From NCBI GenBank assembly GCA_029255685.2, contig CM055312.2, forward strand, positions 56,454,202 through 56,518,201: a stretch of DNA of 64,000 bases, read 5' to 3'. The notes under the pieces were generated by a model. It did no database searches, was not told where the DNA came from, and was given only the letters and a program-made list of their open reading frames with translations. Shown piece after piece: positions 1 to 10,648 of this stretch. This DNA is from Silene conica. Lineage: Eukaryota > Streptophyta > Magnoliopsida > Caryophyllales > Caryophyllaceae. Position numbers and translations under genes: made by a program. The first letter of the stretch is position 1. Each line of letters starts with the position of its first letter.

Positions 1-75
1 TAGAAAACAAGCAACAAGTATCCTCAGCAATAACCTCAACCAAGCAACAGGCAAAAACCCAATAATTAATCTAAA

Positions 76-640
76 CTACATGTTCTCGAAACATTTTGTA
101 GCCCACACCTCTTTAACTTCATTCATATCTTCAACTGACATGATTGAATCTTCAATAATCAACATTTAAGAAAATCAATGATGAGATGCTTTTGTTTAAA
201 AAGAAAATAAGTAAACTATAAATATTTTTACTTAAAAATAAGAAATACCTGCTCAAATTGTTCCACACTGCCCTTTGAGTAATAAAATGTTATGTTATAC
301 ATCCACTTCATGACATAATAACCACATTCGTAATCTCCGGGTTGTTGCTGGGGGCACTAAATATATAAAATAGGATACTGTTATTTAAACTATATTTGGA
401 CTATGATATTAGATATATAATTGAAAAAAAAGTAGCTAATGTTCACTTACCTTCTTAATCACTTTGATCTGACGTTGATTCTTTTTAGCAAAATTATGCC
501 TTCCTCCATTAACACAATGTAAAATCCAAGCAGCTTTTAGCCTTCCTTTTATGCCGAGCTTCTTTGTCACCCTTTGTTGTGAATCCAAAATGTACACAAT
601 GTTCAGCCCCAAGCAAACAACCATCAATATCCAATGATTT
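76..640 (-). pseudogene. Ulp1-type cysteine protease remnant (transposon-associated)
   Basis: On the minus strand three exon-like blocks encode the end of a Ulp1/SENP-like peptidase of the kind carried by plant DNA transposons. Block 1 (about 636-451) starts HWILMVVCLGLN, holding the expected catalytic His, continues through YILDSQQ and ends at an AAG/GTAAGT donor. Block 2 (356-249, 36 codons, preceded by a TTAG acceptor) reads CPQQQPGDYECGYYVMKWM; the Cys in YECGYY is the expected nucleophile. It ends at CAG/GTATTT. Block 3 (about 145-76) reads SVEDMNEVKEVWATKCFENM and then stops. Phases of blocks 1 and 2 agree. A stop lies just upstream of HWIL and no N-terminal domains or transposase are seen, so this is a remnant. 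The His/Cys layout and exon borders are direct observations; the transposon origin is inferred from family knowledge. Confidence 0.7.
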
Positions 641-1017
641 CAATGCATTGAAATTCATACTTAAAGTGAATATTGCGAAACAACAAATAATATAAAGAAC
701 AAATTAACAAGAATAAGTTGTACTTGGATTTCATTGAATCCCAATTTTAAAGATGCACACCAAACTGAGATAAGAAATGTGCATAATATTCGAGACTATG
801 ATAGCAACTTACTGCTTGTCTTCTTTGTAGAACTACAAAAGTGGGAAAAGGTGTATGTATGAACTTTGCATGAATAAACTTGGGGCATAACTAGAGAATA
901 GAAAATTGACAAAATTCAAAACAGAATCTCAGCACCAACCGAATACCAGACTGACAGACGTTAATCAGGTCTCTCCCCTCTTGGTATATCAGAAAAAGGA
1001 AAGGAGGTTTGGTGTAG
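641..1017. other. intergenic, no gene recognised
   Basis: AT-rich sequence between the Ulp1 remnant and the Arg/Ser-rich fragment. No coding block, repeat or RNA gene was recognised. It may hold upstream introns of the Ulp1 gene, but no further exon could be read. Confidence 0.4.
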
Positions 1018-1720
1018 GTGAGGCCGGTACCACCACTAGCTTTCGACCCCTGTAGACCAATCGGGGTCAATGCTGATCTTGGTTTGTTAGCTTCTAAGTT
1101 ATATGATCACAAGGTTAGCAATGATCCAGCTAATGGTGGACATGATGCTAAGCCTATAAATAACGGCCATAAAGAAACCCTTAATAAATCTGATAGTTCC
1201 ACAGAAATTCTTAATCCTAGAATATCAGACAGAGATAATTCTCAGGAAAGAGCTGCCAAAAGACACGTGAGACACGATGGTAAGAGGAGTTCATCTGGAA
1301 GAGACAATTGTAAGGAGACAAATAGCAATAAGGAAATGGAAGGTGAGAAGGATGAGAGTTTTAATCGGCGAGATGAAAAACATAAGAACGACAAAGCAGA
1401 GAGTAGAAATAAAAGAGAAAGAGAGAGAGAGAGAGAGACAGCAAAGAGAGGTCCCCTCGCCATGTAGAGAGAGCAAGCGAATCTAGTTCGAGAAGATCCC
1501 TTCACCGTGAAGTCAGATATGAAAGCCATAAAGACAAGAAAAGAAGCAGTAAAGATGATGTAGACAAGAAAAGAGAAAGAACAAAGGAAGAAAAGACTGA
1601 TAAATCTAGGCATAAGTCAAGTGAGACTAGTAGACACAAAAGAAGGCACTCATCTCTAATTGGTGCCAGGAATAAACCAATCAAGGGAAGTCCAATTGTG
1701 ATCGATGATTCAAGAAGGTT
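1018..1720 (+). pseudogene. Arg/Ser/Glu-rich nuclear protein gene fragment, frameshifted
   Basis: An open stretch (1018-1467) reads RPVPPLAFDPCRPIGVNADL, then becomes strongly charged with Lys/Arg/Glu/Asp/Ser and ends in a GA-dinucleotide run encoding alternating Arg-Glu. After the run the same composition continues in another frame to about 1720 (SSRRSLHREVRYESHKDKK, later RHKRRHSS). Such low-complexity RD/RE/RS tails occur in plant splicing and mRNA 3'-processing factors, but I cannot name the family. The frame change falls at the GA run (about 1422-1440), as expected for a microsatellite slip in a non-functional copy. The apparent first codon is GTG, so the true start lies elsewhere or is lost. 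Probably a captured or retroposed gene piece. Confidence 0.45.
1422..1440 (+). repeat. GA microsatellite
   Basis: Perfect GA dinucleotide run inside the Arg/Glu-rich fragment. It is the likely site of the frame change between the two halves of that fragment. Confidence 0.8.
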
Positions 1721-1972
1721 GATCATATGGCACTTTTATACTTCACAGTTCACTCCTCTGATCCTGGTACATGGAATAGGCCACAGGTGCCTGATTTTTT
1801 TTTTACTTTGCAGGAGAAATCACTCAAAAAAGCTTTACTTGTCCCCGTCACCAGACCGGTCTAGACGAAGGTATGTCTTGCCGTCAGTATACTCAGTAAT
1901 AAGAAAATTGTCATGAGTTCCTCCCCGTGATTTATCTGTACCTCCGTTCTCCCATTTGACCTAGCTAGTATC
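1721..1972. other. non-coding, with a very short intron-like stretch
   Basis: Downstream of the Arg/Ser-rich fragment, CACAG/GT at 1786/1787 and a pyrimidine run ending TTTGCAG at 1813 look like a donor and acceptor only 27 nt apart, far below the usual minimum for a plant intron. It could be a decayed intron that lost its middle. Nothing else was recognised here. Confidence 0.3.
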
Positions 1973-2180
1973 AGAGTGAGTATTAATTCTCCAAAGCCAT
2001 TTAGCCAAATTTGCCTTATTTCACGACAACATGCACCTCCTTGATGTTAAACCCTCCCTCATTATAGGGGCAACAACAACCTAACCAAGATTTCAAATAC
2101 ATCTTATTATGATCCTCCTGCACATTCCAAAGAAATTCACGGCGATATTTCCTAAGGATTTTCAGAATTGCTTTGGGAAG
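1973..2180 (-). pseudogene. LINE ORF2 C-terminal fragment
   Basis: The minus strand encodes ILRKYRREFLWNVQED, KSWLGCCCPYNEGGFNIKEV and, after a stop and a frame change, NLAKWLWRI. This is the region after the reverse transcriptase in plant L1-type ORF2 proteins (Phe-Leu-Trp, Trp-x4-Cys-x-Pro, Asn/Lys-Glu-Gly-Gly, Lys-Trp-Leu-Trp). The same layout is visible in the longer LINE at 58800-58990 (YLWDGK, CCCPKNEGGLGI, KLVWWI). Only about 70 codons remain, with no ends or poly(A) visible, so it is a dead fragment. Confidence 0.65.
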
Positions 2181-2334
2181 CAATGTTATACAGCACTTAT
2201 CGATTTAACAATATGGACTAGTAAGTCTCTTAGCATAAGTTACTCGTTAAGACAAAAGTCAGACCTAGCATTCAATCCCATCAGTAATCAAGGGCAGGCT
2301 TCCTATTTAACCACACAAGGGGAATAGGGCTTCC

Positions 2335-2402
2335 CCGGCAGAAGCACAATCAATCCATAAACGAGGTTCCCCTGCAGAAGCACAATCAATCCATAAAAGA
2401 GC
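2335..2402 (+). repeat. two-copy tandem repeat of about 36 bp
   Basis: The unit TTCCCC(G/T)GCAGAAGCACAATC... ending in ATCCATAAA is present twice, head to tail, with a few differences. No coding or regulatory meaning can be assigned. The flanking non-coding DNA (2181-2334 and 2403-2524) shows no gene. Confidence 0.65.
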
Positions 2403-2524
2403 TAGATTAAGGATCGCTAAATGGGGCAGCAATTGGTATTCACATAATTATATCAAATTAAACAACATATTACTGAAATTGATTATAGAAAAAACAATAG
2501 TAGTATGACACACCTTTGATTGAC

Positions 2525-2790
2525 GAATTGTGAACGAACTGCTAATTGCGAATTACTGATTGCGAATTATGAACGAACTCCTATTTGATATCGAATTGCT
2601 GATTGTGAATTGTGAACGAACTGTGAACGAATTGCAAATTGCAAATTGTGAATAAACTGTGAACGAATTCTTGATTGCGAATTTAGAACGAATTTTGAAC
2701 AAACTGTGAACGAATTGCTGATTTGTGAACGAATTGCTGACGAATTGCTGATTTGGGAACGAATTGATGACTTGGGAACGAATTGATATA
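2525..2790 (+). repeat. degenerate minisatellite (GAACGAATTGCTGAT type)
   Basis: About a dozen imperfect units built from GTGAACGAATTG, GCTGATTGCG and AATTGTGAACGAACTG run through this stretch, with unit length varying between roughly 11 and 26 bp. Apparent open frames on either strand are by-products of the repeat (recurring Phe-Thr/Ser-Asn-Gln patterns). Confidence 0.7.
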
Positions 2791-2805
2791 GCTGGGTTTG
2801 TTTTA

Positions 2806-2915
2806 GTTGAATTCAATTAGGATTGAGGAAGATGTAGTTGAATTGAATTAGGATTGAGGAAGAAGCTAAGCAATGGATTTGGCAGTTAGAATAGAATTAG
2901 GATTGAGGAAGATGC
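2806..2915 (+). repeat. interspersed short repeat GAATTAGGATTGAGGAAGA
   Basis: The 19-bp unit occurs three times about 30-60 bp apart directly after the minisatellite, apparently a separate small expansion. No gene is seen. Confidence 0.55.
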
Positions 2916-2954
2916 GGTGGTAAGAGTAAAACACGCGCGTACATACTAGCAGTT

Positions 2955-3311
2955 CACTACACCACAAACACGTCCCTAGCTTGCATATACGTCTATTATA
3001 ATTAAAACCGTCACAAATTTCATACGGTGATGGTTTTTGATAAAAAAAACGTTGTTATTTATCGCTATTTTTAGTGTCGTTATTAATATCGGTTATAATT
3101 AAAACCGTCACAAATGATCTATAGTGGCGGTTCTGACTTACGACCGACACAAATAATTTATTTTATCGTGACGGTTTTTTATTAAAACCGTCACAATAGA
3201 CTCCCTATAGCTTAAAAAAATCCTTCCCCCCAATTTTTTTGTCCTTTTTATGTCGTTTTTATTAGAACCGTCACGATAGCTGCGACACGATAGGGGTTTT
3301 TTGTACTAGTG
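2955..3311. mobile_element. CACTA-like MITE (non-autonomous)
   Basis: The segment begins CACTACACCACAAACACG and ends TTTTTTGTACTAGTG, i.e. CACTA...TAGTG termini with imperfect inverted repeats. Inside, the motif AAAACCGTCACAA and its complement GTGACGGTTTT recur at least six times in both orientations, the subterminal-repeat layout known from plant CACTA/En-Spm elements. There is no transposase; at about 357 bp it is a miniature derivative. The 3-bp flanks (gtt and tat) do not match, so the target duplication has decayed or the ends are slightly off. Confidence 0.65.
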
Positions 3312-3486
3312 TATCTCAGGCTGCTTTTGTATTGTACTTATATACTTATTTATATTCTATTTCTTCCGCATGTTTAATATTGTTAAGACACCTCGCATGT
3401 CTTCTTATCATGTCAAAAGTTTAAATTTCGCGCATTTTTGGCATGTTTTGTATGTTTATTTTTCCGCTGCCACGAGGGGTTTTACA
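3312..3486. other. AT-rich spacer
   Basis: Short AT-rich stretch between the MITE and the first base pairs that align with the Copia 3' region. No gene or repeat recognised. Confidence 0.4.
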
Positions 3487-4034
3487 GTCATATGGGATGA
3501 CTAGTCGATCACATAGGCAGACTGCGTAGACACTATGTCGGGAAACCTGTGACCGCTTATAGAGTTCTGGAAATTTTATATTAGCCTGGTCGTGGCGATA
3601 TCTACTATATTATTCACATGAGTCGATTCTTAGACTAGAGACTGTTCGCCCAAGGTGGCACAGTTTTCAGATTGACTTTGATTTTTGCTCTACGATCATG
3701 CGTTAAAGGGGGTCAAATGGGTATCTTTTGGGTCATGATGGACTGTGTTAGTCGAAGGGAACAGTAAGATAGGAATTGTCCAGTCCCGCGTCAGGGTTAT
3801 CTTAAATCTCAGGGCCACTCGAGGAGAAATTTAACTGAAAATGCGTGGCCACGCTCGTAAGGTATCTAATGGTAGATAATTCCGGTCAAAGCAGTTAAAT
3901 CTCTAGATCGAATAAACCACTCAAGATATGATCAAATGCAAGTACGCCCTGTAAAACACCTTGCATTGAGTGGGATATGATGTAATAGGAAAAGAGAATC
4001 GGTGACGCACACTTGTCGAGGACAAGTGGGAGAT
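3487..4034 (+). mobile_element. Copia element A, 3' non-coding tail
   Basis: From AGTCATATGGGATGACTAG onward this aligns closely with the region downstream of pol in Copia element B (45290-45836): both contain GGATGACTAGTCGATCACAT, GACTGTTCGCCCAAGG, TTTTGCTCTACGATCAT and TCTCAGGGCCACTCGAGGAG. It ends in the purine-rich primer GACAAGTGGGAGAT immediately before the LTR. No pol of this element is left in the window. Confidence 0.75.
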
Positions 4035-5290
4035 TGTTGGGAAATGTGTCCTCAACAATAGTGCGATCACGTCAATGATAATTATCATTGTCAAATCTTA
4101 TGATTAGAATATGCAAGGGATGATCCGATATCATATATATAGTTAACTGACCAACATTAATCGATAATGATTGGTTGACTAGAGTTTAACATTACTGACA
4201 TTACTGTCGTATGACGGTGGTGGTCAGTTGATCCCTTTAGGTCACACCTATAGGACAATCCCCTTAATTGATATATTGATCAATTGTATACGATACGAAT
4301 TGATCGAATTCCTTAAAATCGAATTTCGAGAAATCAGAGGTTGAATCTTAATGTAAGATTTATATTTGAAATTTAAATGTGTCGATTATCAAATATCAAT
4401 CGATATTTTTGAAATATCGAAATTAGAATAATAAAGGTTCGTGGTTATAACAAACGTTGTATATCGTATTGACGATTATTATAATAACCATATATTGGGA
4501 CGGTAATTACGAATTACTAAAATAATTTGTTAAATATGATTTAATTAATTTAAAAATAATATTTATATGATAAATATATTTTAAATTAATACAATTGAAT
4601 TATGTCACATAGGATGTTACATATTACACAAATTGTACAAATTACAAATGTAAAATAAAGGTCCATTTTACACTTAATTGAACCGTGTATGTGTTTATGT
4701 TATAAGTTAATATTTTGATATTTTATCCCTTAAAACATAATCATTTTTGCTTAGGGCATGATGACTATTAGATAGTCTTACAAGCTAAGTGTATGGATAA
4801 GACAAAGGGAATCAAAAACCCTTCCCCATACACTCCATGCACATGGTTCACTCAACCCCAAACCCCAACCCTTCTATTATATATGTGAATGGTTCACATA
4901 ATTCATTTCTAACCCTAATGTTTTATTATTCTCTAGTGTGAGAAAATAATCATAAAAACCTCTAAATATTATTACATAATATTTTGATACTATAATAGTT
5001 GTAGTATTCTTTAGTAGACTAATAAAAATTAGTTTACGGTTTTAAGGAGAACCGATTTCCGTCACCTAGCTCGTGTTCATATTTCGGTGGTTAAGGGCGA
5101 GTCTTGGGTGCATCGTAAAGGAGGCAATCTACCTTGGTTTCTCCGTGGAGGATCATCCTTAGCTTTCTTGGACCGATTGTAAAAATTTGATTCTTAGTAT
5201 TTCCGCAATTTTATTAGCATGCATAAAGATCTAAACAAATTAAAAAGTTAATTTTCGTAAAATAATTAGTATGACTAATTTAAGAGTTAG
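4035..5290 (+). repeat. LTR of Copia element A
   Basis: Starts TGTTGGGAAATGTGTCC right after a polypurine tract, like the B LTRs. The first ~200 bp (TAGTGCGATCACGTCAATG, GTCAGTTGATCCCTTTAGG) and the last ~100 bp (TTAGCATGCATAAAGATCT, TTAGTATGACTAA) align with the B LTR, while the middle is diverged. The right border is approximate, with no clear CA end or primer site after it. It is therefore a 3' LTR, probably truncated, of an older relative of B. Confidence 0.65.
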
Positions 5291-5299
5291 TTTGGTTTG

Positions 5300-6164
5300 A
5301 CCGTGTAACCTTTAGAATAAACATGTGAAACAGAGTCAAAATTAATAGACAAAATGATATTAAAATCAAGTAAACATCCAAGTAATTAAACAATAATCAG
5401 AGCGCATTAACACAACCTCCAACCACGGGAGCGCATGAGCACGACCTTTAACCAAGGATACACCATCCAAAACAATCATAGCACACAAGCTACTAAAAAA
5501 AAATATAATGAACGCCATCAAGGCGCTGAGACGCACGACCTCTGACTACCGGAGCGCATAGACACGGACTCCAACTACGGGAGCGCTTCCACACGACCTC
5601 CAACTACCGGAGCGCTGAGGCGCACAACCTCCCAAACTATGTATAGCATGACCGCTGACTATATGCCTAAGAACTGGCCAGACCACTCGATGTAGTTACC
5701 TACACCAAACAACACTCGGGGACCGGAGCGTTGAAACGCACGATCTCCAACCAATTCCGAACAAAGCTAAATCCCTTACTTTGGTGGCATTAGTTCATCA
5801 CAGTGATACACAAATCATATCACCGCTAACCATTCAAAACAAGCTTAACACAACCCAAAGCTATATAACTCGATTAACAAGACCGTTAATCAACTTATTT
5901 AATATACATGAGCCACAATCCAAACAAGACAACGCTTAACCTAGTTTCTAGAAGTTATTTTGAAGCGGGAGCCGGTATCCCATCCGGTTGTCCGGCAGGG
6001 GGGTCTTCCTCCCCAACTTAACTTTCAAAATGGCTTAAGCATTGCATGACAACAATTAAATTACAACCAAACATACGATTCCCATAAAAATGAATAACAA
6101 GAACTCAATATCAAATCATAATTCGCATCATTTGATTCACATGGAAAGGTAATAAATAAGAAAC
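5300..6164 (-). repeat. old Gypsy-like LTR piece (D) with degenerate stem-loop array
   Basis: No coding. Seven to eight units of the form GGAGCGC....CACGACCTCC recur between about 5400 and 5750. At 5950-6010 a block (GGGAGCCGGTATCCC, then CCGGTTGTCCGGCAGGGGGG) resembles a block in the E LTR (33675-33725: GGGAGAGCCGGTTTCCC, then TTACCCGACCGGGGGG). The piece therefore looks like a diverged LTR related to E and lying in the same orientation, i.e. with its sense on the minus strand. No clean ends were found. Confidence 0.5.
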
Positions 6165-6664
6165 TGTAATACCCCGTATGTTAGCCTCAGTCAACAACAG
6201 TCAAATCATGTTTTATAAACGTATTTCAAAAGGAATGTTATAAAGTATTTTACGTAAACTATTAATGTTTTATAAATCGTATTTCATAATAATCATTTGA
6301 CATTTGATGATTATTTCATAAATGGCGTTTCATTCGTACTTCTTAAACTTTAATAATATATTTATAGTTAAATATATTTCTTATTTTATATTTATTTTTA
6401 ATCTATACTTAATTTATTTTTATTTTATTTTATTAAAGTCGTAATTGTATTTAAATCCTATTTTTATACATATTCTTATGAAAGTACTAATATTTTAATA
6501 TTTCTATAATTCATATTATATAGACCGAAAAACTAGAGTACTAATATTTTTATATTTTGAAATTAATTTACTTAGTTATACTAATATTAAACTACATAAT
6601 TCATATTTCCTTATTTCCTAAACCCTGCTATACACGTTCACCCTATCCCTTACCCATGTACATC
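6165..6664 (+). repeat. truncated Gypsy-like LTR fragment (TGTAATACCCCGTA start)
   Basis: Begins TGTAATACCCCGTA, like the F LTR (TGTAACACCCCGTA), and continues AT-rich for 500 bp until Copia B interrupts it. The 5 bp before B are acatc; the matching copy is lost because the right end of B is deleted. Which element it belonged to cannot be told. Confidence 0.45.
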
Positions 6665-7865
6665 TGTTCGGAAATGTGTCCACAACAATAGTGCGATCAC
6701 GTCAATGAATATTTATCATTGATAAATCTACAATAAGAATACTCGTGGGATGATTCTTCATCATATAGTCGACTGATCAATATTAATCAGTAATGATTGG
6801 CTTGCTAGAGTTTGACATTATTGTCGTATGACGATGGTGATCAGTTGATCCCTTTAGGTCACACCTTAAGGACAACTCTATCAATAGAAAATGATATAAC
6901 TGTATATTGATACGAGTCATATCGATCCTAGTTTATATTGCGTGTAAGGAGAGCATTTATAATATGATTATAAATTGTAAAATTTTAGTGAATGAAATTT
7001 CATTACTAAAATTAAATGTTTATGAAACATTATTTCGAGAATGAATTAATTTATATTAGAAATGTTTTAATATAATAATATTAGATAAATAAAAGTAATA
7101 ATCGGATTATTACTTGTTATGTGAATTAAATTTTAAATTAGTTAAACTTATAAAATGTTTTATTGTTCATTATATAATTGATAAATGAATATTATTATTT
7201 GATATGTGGACCGTGTGAGGTAGTCACACTAGACATATTACAAATCATATATTGTAACATTTTATGTGATAAAATGATATAAACATTTTTTATTTAATTG
7301 TTTGCATGTGATGCCAAGTGGTGTTAGTTTGGTGCCCATGCATAGAGCACCCTAACCAACCGGCCACCCACATTGAGAAGAACAAAAGAGTTGTTCTCTC
7401 TTCTCAACATTTCATTCTTCATTTTTCATTGTGCATGTGGTTGAGAGAATAAGAAAGAATTAGTTTTTCTCTCTTCTTCTTTTGGCCGTGTACTTCCTCC
7501 ATTATTCTCCATCAATATTTGATATTGTTTTACATAGTAATATTATTATAAGATAATAATAAGTAACTAGGTTATTTGTAGTTATTTCTAGCACAAATAA
7601 TTACAAATTTTAATTAGAGTGTGTCTTGGTGAAATCTTATTGGAGGTCTTCTATTTTGGGGACTAAGGAGTATCAAACCAAGATTATAAGCTCAAGAACA
7701 AACAAAGAAGGTGTCTTTGTTTGTGCCCTAATTTAGCCGAAATAAAATCAATGTAAGGAAAAATTGTTTCTCTTTTTCGGTTTATTTAGTTATGCATGCA
7801 TAAGGTCTTTCATATTATGAGATAATTTTATTTAGTATGACTAAATCGAGTTTAAGAAACTAACA
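6665..7865 (+). repeat. 5' LTR of Copia B
   Basis: 1201 bp, TGTTCGGAAATGTG to AACTAACA. It aligns with 45837-46537 over about the first 700 bp (TAGTGCGATCACGTCAATGA, GTGGACCGTGTGAGGTAGTC, GCATGTGATGCCAAGTGGTG). A TG...CA border followed 2 bp later by a tRNA-Met primer site fixes the right end. Confidence 0.85.
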
Positions 7866-7867
7866 AT

Positions 7868-7879
7868 TGGTATCAGAGC
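7868..7879 (+). promoter_or_regulatory. primer binding site (tRNA-Met) of Copia B
   Basis: TGGTATCAGAGC, complementary to the 3' end of plant initiator tRNA-Met, 2 bp after the LTR end. This primes minus-strand DNA synthesis. Confidence 0.85.
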
Positions 7880-9646
7880 AATGGTTGTTTAATTTGCATG
7901 CATAATCGGTATAGTATTTCCGAGTTATCGTATCTAAAATAAAACTAGAAATTATTGATTTATATGATAAATCACTCGAAAAATTTTGCATGTTTCATAA
8001 TCTGGTCCTAAAATGTTTTTAGGTTATTTTGATAATTTATGGGATTTTATTGTTCATTTAAATATTTTTTAGTCATTTTTAAGTATTTTAATTGTTAAAA
8101 TCGGTAAAATGAACTAAAAATAGTTAGTAAAAGTTTCTGGCCATGATTTTTAAATATGATGTCACATGCATATTTTACAAATGGTATGTAAAATTTCGTA
8201 AAAAATGAAGTTGTATAGCATGCATTACGAATTTTATATGATAAATAGTGTAATAGTGACATTTCGGTTAAAATAAATTAAGTTTATCGAAATAAGTTCG
8301 ACATTTTTAACCATAAATTTTGACATTATGATTATTAATGTAATTGTCAGAATGTTCAAAATTCGAAATTCAAATTTTATATTATGGTAATTTATTTGAA
8401 TTTTTACATAAGTGTTATGTAATTTTAAAGGTCAAAATGAACAAATAAATTAATTTTGAATTAATTATTATCAAAATTAGTGTAGTCTAATTTTGTATCC
8501 TAAAATGTGTTAAGAAAGTTGAATTTTAACGTAAATATGATTTATGTTTTATTTATGGCATTTTAAAAGGTAAATTGCGCATCCCCATAAAACCAGAATA
8601 AATTTAACTAATAAATGTGTTAGATCATATTTGGATGCTTCGTATTGTTTTATGAATGTCATAATTTTGTTATATATATATTTGAATTATGTATTTTGTC
8701 TTAGTATAGCCTTAGTTTTTAATCGGTATTTCCCGTAATGTAAGGGGTTATCGATTTGGTTGTAATTTAATGTGATCTCGTATCATTTTATTTTATTATT
8801 TTATTTTATTTTATAATGTATAAAATAGATAGAAAATTTTGTCATTTTTGTAATTCCGGAGATCCTTTGAAGACGGTGCCTTTCGGAAAGGAGTTCCGAC
8901 CAAGACGGAGTTTGCCTTGGGATGCGTGCCTCGTGTGAAGTTCAAGGGACCAAGGAGTTGGTTTCCGAATTTGTATTTTACATTATTTTCTATTTTAGGA
9001 AAGGTCATACTAGGAGTTTTATTACGTTTAGCATTTGTGTTATATGTTGCATGCATTGCCAAATCGCCATCAACTTCAACATGCATATCGAGTTTCGAGT
9101 CCCACACCGTGTCAATTAATTTATCGATAATCCACCGACTTAGTTCACTTAAAGGAGATAGATAATAAATTGACAAGATCTCTTACGACATTCAAAAATT
9201 GAGACATAGCCTTACCAAAAAGTAAAGAACCCACAAAGTACTTTTTTCATAAGGGAGTGGGCTCGGCTAAACCGGGGTGCTACCGTATTACGTTGGAGAA
9301 GTGGGGTAATATGATTACGTTCTCGAAATTTGGTCGATCTCGACGAAGGTATTCGAGCCACCATAGTGGTAATAAGTTCGGGCTAAGATAAGAATTAATG
9401 TAATTTTATCGACCGAGAGTTCTAAAAGTAGAATCGATTAAGAGGTTAATCCACCGAATTATATTAATGAGGGATGTATCGGCTAAACCGTGCCCAATTT
9501 AGTATATATTTGGATCTCGGAATAATTTACTTAATTGGGTTAGAGATCATTGAGTAGATGTTTTGCTTGTTTATAAAAAGTAATAAATTAAAATGATAAA
9601 CGTTAATATTTTCCTTTATCTTCCGTTTTTGTAGTTATTTACCGCA
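7880..9646 (+). other. untranslated leader of Copia B
   Basis: About 1.8 kb of AT-rich non-coding sequence between primer site and first start codon. It corresponds in place and length to the 1.9-kb leader of Copia C, and short blocks match (AGGAAAGGTCATACTAGGAG here, TAGGATAGGTCACACTAGGA in C). Open frames near 8811-9176 sit in this leader and are not credible genes. Confidence 0.6.
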
Positions 9647-10057
9647 ATGGAATCTTCGAACCCTATCACACCTATTACTATTGACTCTTGTCATAATGTG
9701 TTTGACGATGTTTGCACCCGAAACAACCTTGATACTTCTAGAGAGATTCATTTTGGAACGGGTCTGGATGGCAATGTGAATTTCGTCACTTCCTTCCCAC
9801 CTCCTAAAGGACCATTGCTTGATACGGCTTATATTTATGAGCTAAATCAAGAATTGGATGCCTTGTACTTAAAAGAAAGAGCTTATGATAAAGCTAGTGG
9901 GAGCTCAAGCAAGAATGGTCTTGCAAAGAAGAAAAGGAAGGGAAAGAAATCACAAAAGGGTCGATGTCACTATTGTTGTGTCATGGGTCATTCGGAAGAG
10001 AAATTGTCCAAAATATTTACGGCATATCCAAGAAGGTCTTGTCATTCCGTTAGGTAA
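9647..10057 (+). pseudogene. Copia B gag remnant with broken zinc knuckle
   Basis: ATG at 9647 follows a poorly coding leader. The product keeps only about 100 codons of Gag-like sequence, ends in a Lys/Gly-rich linker, then CHYCCVMGH, the start of a CCHC zinc knuckle. A frame change inside the knuckle moves the rest (NCPKYL) into the frame used by the protease. Element C has a ~220-codon Gag, so B has lost most of the capsid-like domain, apparently by an in-frame internal deletion. B could not have made a normal Gag and would have depended on a helper even before its other lesions. Confidence 0.65.
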
Positions 10058-10643
10058 TTCTCTTTCCAAAATTTATGTTATTGACATTAATTATACTTCT
10101 AACTCAACATGGGTATTGGATACCGGTTGTGGTTCTCACCTTTGTAATCATTTACAGGGTATAAGAGAAGCCGAGAAGATCGACAAGGGTGAGATGGATC
10201 TCCGACTTGGAAATGGTGCTCGGTTAGCGGTCACTTCAAGAGGGACTTTCACTCTACCCTTGCCAAGCGGATATCAACTACATTTAAATAATTGTTATTA
10301 TGTACCAACGCTTTCTAAGAACATTATTTCCGTTGCAATGTTGGACATTGAAGGTTATAGTTTTTCCATTAAAAACAATTGTTGTATTATTTCTAAGAAT
10401 GACATTGTCATTGGCCATGCTACTTCTATTAATGGAATTTATGTTTTAGAAACTTCGAACTTGTCCCGTGATGTCTATAACATACAATCTAAGAGAGCAA
10501 AAACAAGTGAACCAAATGAACCATATTATTGGCATTGTCGACTTGGTCATATAAATGAAAACCGCATTAAAAGATTAGTAAAGACTAATATAATAAAACC
10601 GTTTGATTATGATCATATGGTGTTTGCGAGGCTTGTCTCCTAG
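9985..10643 (+). pseudogene. Copia B protease and pre-integrase domain
   Basis: The frame after the broken knuckle contains WVLDTGCGSHLCNHLQG, the aspartic protease active site of Copia elements (Asp-Thr-Gly), then a beta-rich stretch (NCYYVPTLSKNIISV) and the integrase zinc-binding region YYWHCRLGHINENRIKRL. The downstream Cys pair of that zinc site (CEACLLGKM) is shifted into another frame by an extra base near 10620, ending this segment at 10643. It would process the polyprotein in the virus-like particle. Active-site residues are intact but the frame is broken at both ends. Confidence 0.8.
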
Positions 10644-10648
10644 GCAAA

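Noticed and set aside
2553-2816. Minus-strand open frame of 87 codons
   Set aside because: Entirely made of minisatellite units; low complexity, no start context.
8811-9176. 121-codon minus-strand frame in the Copia B leader
   Set aside because: Lies in the untranslated leader, antisense, with no similarity to known proteins and no equivalent in Copia C.
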